Below, piece after piece: positions 51,622 to 64,000 of a DNA stretch of 64,000 nucleotides. The position numbers and the translations under genes are program-made. Each line of letters begins with the position of its first letter. Positions within the stretch are counted from its first letter, which is position 1. A model generated the notes under the pieces. It searched no databases. It saw only the letters and a program-made list of their open reading frames with translations, and was not told where the DNA came from. Source of the DNA: Antedon bifida (lineage: Eukaryota > Echinodermata > Crinoidea > Comatulida > Antedonidae); the NCBI GenBank assembly GCA_963402885.1, contig OY727093.1, forward strand, positions 7,389,501-7,453,500, in the 5' to 3' direction.

Positions 51622-53380
51622 TACACTGTAGGCCTATGTGGAGAATCAGATTGTTAGATTGCCTTGGGAGAATAATGTACGGTATAGATAGAGGATAGTG
51701 GAGAGGTATACGTTACGCGATATTCTACCATTTGTGTTGTAATACATGTTTAACATGGTATATGAATGAGTTCGTACTCTAGAAAAAAAAACCATGAATA
51801 CATATTTTAAGTTATGGTGATTTCCGGTACCGTATACTAAAATAATTTTAACGCGATAAACAGCGGTTTACATGTCGGTTTTCTAATTGATATGTACAAT
51901 ACATAAATCTATATGCAAGTATACGTGTTGAGGAATCAATTAATAAAGTATCACAGACTGGGAGGTGACTAATTTTAACGTTCTATTTTTCATTATGTAA
52001 TAGTTTGTACATTTTTCGGAAATGTAAAATACCGGGCCGTGAAAGGTTGGTGCTTTCGTATTTGTTGCATTAATTCATAAATAAACGACTTATGTAGACG
52101 TTTTAAAACAACTGTGAGAAGGAAATTATTTGGCGAATGCATTTCAAATTTTAATGCATTTCTGCATGACAGTGTCAAGAGGTTAAATTTTGTTCTTTTA
52201 GACTAACAATTTTTGGGGTATAATATTTGGCACTATCTTTCTTACATCGTAAACATATTCAAATAATTTTGTGTAATATATTAAAGGACATATTAAACTG
52301 TATAACTGTTTTTCAGTTTGGATTTTGTTTTAATTTGATCCAAAAATTAAATTAAAAAAAATATTGTATTGCAAGTAATACAGTTACAGAATCTTTGATT
52401 CAATTTTAAATTACTAATTATTATATTACGGTAGATTATTTTTTCCTTATTCTTATAATTGAAACTTCAATGTGGTTGGCCACTGCAATTTACATGGAAT
52501 TATAGAGACAAGATACAACATTGAAGAAGATAATTCCTTTCACTACAAGGTACACTGGTCTATGTTTTTCAAAGTCATTTTCAACAATTTAAACATTAAT
52601 TTAAAACAATCTAATTATGCAGTTGCAACAATGAGATATTCAAAATAATTTTAAAATAAATATTGTTTTTATTCTATTCATTTTTATGTTTAACTCAACA
52701 ACGAATGGACGTGAATTTTCTTAACGCACACGGACACACGCATACGAAAACCAAGACAATCGTCAACCAAAATGCTCACGGCTATATCATATGAAACAGG
52801 GAGGAAGACGCGTTGAAGAAGACCTGCTGTCTAGGACCTTTATTCATAGAATCCGCCCAACGTTGACATAACTTACCAAAACACAATCAGATTATTAATA
52901 GAACACGTGGCGCATTAGGGTCGCGACCCTTCAAAATATACAGTTGCCATTTCTATTGTAACAATTCGACCGTTTTATTTGTAAGGCATGAACAAATAAT
53001 GTTTTGTTTTACTAAGAAAATTATGGAAAATATGGATGGACATTTTTTAAACTTTATGATTTGTACCAGAAAACAGTATTTTTATTTAATTTAAAGAAGC
53101 CCAGTGTGAGATTCCAATTATTAATTAATAATAGGGTAATTTCTAAATATTTCTCCATTGTCGTTTGTAGTGAAAAAAAATCCAAAATGTGTTGTTTATT
53201 AATTAGCGTAGGTCTAAACATGGGTTACGAAAAAAAAGTAAAATGTTGTTAATTATGTGTTTAACATTTTAAAGAAACGAGTTCATTTAATTTTGCTGAG
53301 ATTTGAAAATTGAGTTTTGAAGTAGACAACATTTTGATTAGTGTTGTTTGCCGCTTAAAATCGTTCATCCGTCGAGCATC

Positions 53381-53540
53381 CTGATTGGTCGGTGAATCTC
53401 ACGCTCTACCAAAGTGTAAGATATGGTTGATCGTTGCACAGTAATGCTTATTGTAGTCAAGTCGTGCTCTGGAAAAGGTATTTTCTACGTATGATTCCTG
53501 GACCGTCAATTAATACTACTCTATAAGGGCAAAATATAAG
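53381..53540 (+). promoter_or_regulatory. Hox7 proximal promoter / 5' UTR with CCAAT box
   Basis: CTGATTGG (inverted CCAAT) at 53381-53388 lies 160 bp before the Hox7 ATG, almost the same spacing as in Hox8. CTATAAGG at 53520-53527 is too near the ATG to be an ordinary TATA box. No other strong core element is visible. Confidence 0.5.
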
Positions 53541-53988
53541 ATGGGTTCTAGTTCGTATTTTGTGAATACACTGTTTTCGAAGTATCAACCAGGAGATGCA
53601 TTTTATCCAAGTGGTTATGAATTACCTGCCTGTGCGTTCAACAAAAGACAAAAATCGTACGGTACTCCCGCCACAGGGGTCACCTCTGCTACAGGGACAG
53701 TAACAACACCTCAACAGTCTGGTCTTTACGGTGCACCTACCACATTCCCAAGCACTTATGATCCAACAGGACAGGGTGCATATGCCTCGCTGAATCAGAA
53801 CATTCCCACCTCGGCTCCATGGGACAGTCGACTACAGGGCTACGGAGCAGCCGCTTGGGGTGGTCCTGGTGATTTGGATAGTTTCAAGGACCACAACGCC
53901 CTATGTTCAGTGGCTACAGATGCAAACGTGTGTCCGTCGGTCGTAGCAGCCCCCGCAAATTCCGCATATCCCTGGATGAACGTAACTG
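53541..53988 (+). CDS. Hox7: Hox7 exon 1 (N-terminal region and hexapeptide)
   Basis: Exon 1 codes for residues 1-149 plus one base of codon 150. It starts MGSSSYFVNTLFSKYQPGDA, the conserved N-terminal motif shared with Hox8 in this window. The region is rich in T, A, G, P and S (TGVTSATGTVTTPQQSG). It ends with the canonical hexapeptide YPWMNV at residues 143-148, which binds PBC/Exd cofactors. The donor is ACTG/GTAAGC at 53988/53989, phase 1. The frame runs on to 54005 only as intron read-through. With exon 2 the protein is 255 aa. Hox7 is a central-class nuclear transcription factor. Its position 3' of Hox8 fits ambulacrarian clusters. Confidence 0.93.
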
Positions 53989-59385
<5,397 letters not shown>

Positions 59386-62300
59386 CTTTGTTTTGTCTTG
59401 GTTAATTATTGATAATGATGTAGGCCAGTTTGTCTGTAATAACACAAAATACTGATATCAATTGAATCAGTACAAACAGTGTTTTAGGCGCGCGTCAAAA
59501 TTTGCGTATTTTCCTTGTGTTTCTAACGAAATAGGGCCTACCATAAATCTTTTCTAATTGAGTAAACTTTTTACAAAAATAAGAACAACCAGTACTTATT
59601 TTTGCCGGTTTTCCTGGTACATGTGTCATGTTCGTATCTGCATTCGTACACGTTGCTAAGCACAACAAGAAAATTAATATAGCAACATGACAGAAAATTC
59701 ATGCGTTCAAGCTAATCTAACAATAATAATTCTGTACCGTATTTCAATATTACGATAGCCCTACGATATAATTTATTATCAAACTATAGAGATAGTGTTA
59801 TTTTTCTGTTCTGTTGTTATTCTAAAATTGACCCCTGACAATTTAGACCCCTTCTTTTCTTTTGTTCCAAGTATATTTTTTAGATTCTTTCAGAAAAAAT
59901 GTTCTACATTAGGTAGACATGGGCTGCTTAGGCTTATACAGTAGGAATATATCATCAGAAATTGCAGTACTGATACCGATAAACGGAATTTATAATTTTA
60001 TTATCCGCTTGATTAAAATCTATAATAATAAAATACAGAATCAAATATGGTATGATTAGCAATTATCATTTATACACAAGTATATAGCATTATCTAAATG
60101 CAATGTTATATAAGTCTTCACATAGCGACATTTTATTTATTTAACGCGATGTATAACCAAGATGATACTATTAAAATAACCTTAAATATCCATATACAAT
60201 TTAAAGGCATACGTTACAAATTGTAAATCTGTTTAGTAAAATGGTTTGTTCATTATGGGGCATACACAAACATAAGATGACTGCGTGTGCCATCTGTTGA
60301 CAGATGGAGTAGTAGGCCCTTTGACAATTTTGTTTAAAAAAACAGCCAACCATGATTTTGAAAAGTCATTTTTAAAATTCTGACATTGAAGACTGGGTTT
60401 TATATGAATGTAGTTTAAGTGTGCTTGTCTAACGTAAATTTCAGTATGATATCCTTTAACATAAAAAGTGCTTAAGGCTACAACCGTATATTTTACTCAA
60501 AATAGCCCTGTCGTGTGTTTAATAAACACGTTAATACCGATAAGATGATATTGTATCCATGGCTTAAAATTATATTTTATTTAACGTTCATATTAGACTC
60601 TTTTCCGTATATTTTTTACTATTGATAAAGATGATATTAATGATACATAAGGTTTTACAAAAATAAGGCATTTTTCTTGACTTGACTACTATAAGGAATT
60701 TATGAATATGCTTATACCTAGTAAAAATAAGTACCGTAAGGGTCAATAAAAAACTCATTTTGTAACAAAATAATTATACGTTTAGGTCTATTACCGGTAT
60801 TGTTGTTTTTAAGTCTACTGTACCTCTGCATTTTCATGAAAAAAGAATTATATATATATAACATTTTTTTTGTCAGTGGCACTACGAAAGGAAGCAAACG
60901 TTGTCGCTTGCGTACAAACGCTGATAAACAGGTTTTGTACGCGCGCGATAACTAAGTGTCTCTCCTTTTTCTATCATTCCTTTACAGTATTCCATTTGCC
61001 CAGAAAACACTTTTGATAATTGTAATGTCAATTTCTTAAATATTCTGTGTAATAACTGTATGTGATTTAGTCGTTTTATTTTATTTATATATGATTAATG
61101 TATGATATAACCTCGTCTTTTTGAGGACATTTTAAAGCGGTGCTAATGCGATGTGAATTGAATTGTCTTTCAATTAAGAAAAAGAAAAGAAATAAATAAA
61201 TTTAATTGACTTAATGAATTACTGAATATTTTGATATTTTTTTTTCAAACGAGTTTTGCATTTACGTACAGTGTATTATAGATTGATGACGTCACATTAA
61301 ATGTACCGGTAATTAAGAGTAGGACATCAATATGTCGACAATTGTTGCTTATTTCCATTTTTAAGACGCAACGCATAAGCTTGGCTAAACGCAACTGCGC
61401 CATTTAAATTGGGTCAATTGCAATACTTGTGTTGTGCGTACGTACGTCCATGCGTTGCTTTAGAAACGAGCGTAAATGTACGTTCACACTAAGACCGGAT
61501 TTGGTCCGTAAAAAGCCTTGTCTACACTATAAAACTTTGTGACAAAATGTGATGTGCCCATATATGGACATGATGATGTCATATAACTACCGTATTTGGG
61601 AATATCACTAGCATATTAGTGCCTCAATGTACTGCCTATATCTATATCATATTAACATATTATTTCTGTCGGAATAGCATAATGAATATCATTTGCATGC
61701 ATAACTTATCGCTTACTGTGTTCCACGATCACTTAAAAATGTTTGTTTTTGTTAAATATAAGAAATAGGCCTACTAAAACATTCATTTAAATATTCAATT
61801 ATATCGCGAATCCTGTGCAATCAGTTTACTATATTAATTATAAAGTTAACTATATAAGTATACAGTCATGAATGTATATATTAAACATAAAGATTGTCAC
61901 TTAGTGTTCTTCCTCCTTTGACTGTGCAACAGTTCAACCTGCCGTTCACATCGTACATCAAAAACTATTATGAATAAATACATAAAGTAAATCCTCAAAC
62001 GTGTAATTCTATGATTATAAACATGGAACTAAATGCTTGCAGACAGAATATATTAGTTATCATTCATTTTATTAACAGCAAACACAGCTGAAGAATAATG
62101 AAACTTTTGTTTTGGACACTGTTTTTATTTCATTTTATTTCTAAAACAAAGCGGAAATAAAAATCAAATTAAATGATTAACGATTCAATTACTCTTGCGA
62201 ATCGATACCAAATCCATACAGGCTAAAACAAAATGGATTTCAAAAAAATATAAGAGGCTTATATTATTAATTTTATAATAGGTCCAGGTATCAACTTAAA

Positions 62301-64000
62301 TTTATCAGTACTGAAAGTGATTTTGATCTATAAACTTTCATACTACTGTCAACACAAACAGAAACGGGACAATTTGGTGAACGAAATCAACTAGGCTTAT
62401 ATATTGAAAATGTGTTTTTATTGTTGAGTAAAATCACTATAAGCCTGTCGTTTTAGTGGTCTTTATTGGAGGTAGAAAATAATATAACAACATGCTGTCT
62501 GCTCTGTCAATTAAAATAAATAGTTTGTCATGGAGAGAATGGTTAAACAAATCTATATTATGAAACTTTTTGAAAGCAAAGCGGGGATAACACTAATCAC
62601 ACTCTTTTACTAATCTCATCAGCGGCAACAATAAGAATCTCAGTCCACAGCCGTTGTCTGTCTATCCACAGTATACTAACAACGTTATGACGATCCATTG
62701 TAGGCCAATCTGTATCCTAAGTTGAGACACCTCCTTTGTGACAGAATTTAACCTAAATGTGTAAAGCATTTATCTTGGACAAAGCATTTAAATTGAACAA
62801 ATGAAAATGAAAAGGTGACGTTTTGTCAGCCACGGTTTTTTATTATTTGTAGGCCTACTCCAAAAATGAAACATATGCTGTTGGGGTGTTATTTGTCGAG
62901 TGATAGTCGAATTTTGAATTTATACTGTAGCAACATAGTACACACTGAACTGAATAATAATAATATATAATAAGTCCTATTTATCCTTCTACTATGGGCG
63001 GCCACTAGGGTAAAACTAGGCAAAGTGATAAAAACAGAACAAAGTATTAAAAACGAGTTGGAAACGCGTTTCGAAACTGCTTAAATCTACAATTTTGTTT
63101 TTCATAACTAAGATAAGCCAATTAAGCTGTACAAAGTCCGGTCATGGTTTCTTCGTTCATTGATTGTTCGAATTCCTATAAATGAATTAATAGTCATTGA
63201 GGTAACTGAATTCTTACATATTAATTATGTTTGTTAGCGATGTTCTACTAAAGTAAGGTCGAGAGTCAGCGTAATGATGTATCGATGGGAGAAGAAGCCG
63301 AGGTTTAAATTCCCATTTCAACTATTAGTCGTATTTCCTGGCGAGATTAATCAATTTGCCGACTTGCCGATTCGCCCTCGTGTTTTTATTACTTATTTAA
63401 TAATATAGAAAATAATGCACGCAAACATCGAGAATTTCCGAAAAAATACCATAACCATCATTTGATAAAAGAGGCAGCTAAAGTATTGTTGTTAAAATGT
63501 AAATTTCCTTTATTACTAATTACTACTATTCCTAAATTACTTTACTAAATTATTAAATTATTGAAATAAATTATTCCCTGTTCACTCTTATATAAAATCT
63601 AAATTCTAAAATTAAAATAAATATTATAGGCCTAAGCTTATGTACATTTTTGTTCCCTTTTCTAAATTTCAGTTTAGTTACAGGTTATTTAGTTATTTAT
63701 GCAATTAGAAATTGAATTGCTATGGTATTTCCTAGTTTTATTTGATCTTTTTAGTTGACTTTTCCATAAATAAAACTTCAATAACTCATTATTATTGCTT
63801 AATACAATGTTATTTAAAATCCATATTATTATTATCATTAGGCCTAAATTTAAGGACTATTGATGGGAGTACCGCAACATAATCAAATTAGTTAACATAC
63901 ACTAAATATCTGAATTTTGTAAACTGAATATTAAGAAAATTAAGTTCATATTCCATATTAGGCCTAATATAATCAGTATATTTTATTTATTTATTATTAT
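59386..64000. other. 3' flank of Hox7
   Basis: AT-rich DNA with no supported gene. It holds a short perfect hairpin CCATCTGT-TG-ACAGATGG (60290-60307), a GCGTACAAA...TTTTGTACGC inverted pair with an alternating CG tract (60910-60947), MITE copy C (61.5 kb) and six or so TAGGCCTA palindromes. The next anterior Hox gene is not reached. Confidence 0.7.
61510..61620. mobile_element. TIR MITE, copy C (3'-truncated or diverged)
   Basis: The left end AAGCCTTGTCTACACTATAA and the interior GATGTGCCCATATATGGACA, GATGATGTCATAT and CTACCGTATTTGGG match copies A and B. The expected right end with GTTTGATAGTGTAGAC is missing. The sequence diverges after about 61610. Confidence 0.65.

Larger units (their letters stand above)
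35110..53380. other. Hox8-Hox7 intergenic region
   Basis: About 18 kb with no recognisable gene. It holds foldbacks (37.1, 39.7, 51.5 kb), a second (GACC)n element (40.7 kb), a SINE-like remnant (42.6 kb), an ATTC microsatellite (49.5 kb) and CTCF-like cores at 39904, 41396 and 42881. GC-richer patches without open frames occur at about 35.76-35.87, 47.64-48.06, 50.65-51.08 and 52.73-52.93 kb. They are the best candidates for conserved regulatory DNA between the two central genes. Small frames here, for example the pair on opposite strands at 49960-50199, look like chance. Confidence 0.7.

Noticed and set aside
53518-53527. CTATAAGG as a TATA box for Hox7
   Set aside because: It lies only about 15-20 bases before the ATG, too close for an ordinary TATA-driven start with a 5' UTR.

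Overview
The window is a middle-to-posterior piece of an animal Hox cluster from a marine deuterostome. It is most likely an echinoderm or another ambulacrarian. The evidence is three two-exon homeobox genes on the + strand in the order Hox9/10, Hox8, Hox7. The Hox9/10 homeodomain is of the ambulacrarian/chordate PG9-10 type. The DNA is AT-rich and non-coding in most places, and the palindrome TAGGCCTA is scattered through it. I cannot fix the echinoderm class from the sequence alone.

Layout: (1) 1-2772 is the 3' part of the Hox9/10 intron; exon 1 lies outside the window. (2) 2773-3026 is the Hox9/10 homeobox exon. (3) 3027-27532 is about 24.5 kb of intergenic DNA with MITE-like elements, foldback hairpins, local tandem duplications, a decayed L2/CR1-type LINE 3' end, and one unexplained minus-strand open frame near 14.7-15.0 kb. 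(4) 27533-34742 is Hox8 (exon 1, a 6415-bp intron, exon 2; 264 aa). Its intron carries two neighbouring strong hairpins, one of pre-miRNA size. (5) 34743-53540 is about 18.8 kb of intergenic DNA with further MITE/foldback copies and GC-richer patches. (6) 53541-58831 is Hox7 (exon 1, a 4523-bp intron with an 85-bp higher-order minisatellite, exon 2; 255 aa). (7) 58832-64000 is 3' flanking DNA with a truncated MITE copy.

All three genes share orientation, and the more posterior gene lies 5'. This is the standard Hox arrangement. All have the intron upstream of the homeobox in phase 1, between the W-containing (hexapeptide-type) motif and the homeodomain. I joined exons from visible GT/AG sites, and the reading frames close exactly (795 and 768 nt). 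Hox7 and Hox8 each have the octamer CTGATTGG (inverted CCAAT) about 160 bp before the ATG.

No other protein-coding gene, tRNA, rRNA or CRISPR array can be supported. The most interesting unexplained material is the TAGGCCTA palindrome excess, the intronic hairpin pair in Hox8, the repeated MITE and the (GACC)n/GTCGCG element families inside a Hox cluster, and the CCAAT spacing shared by the two central genes.
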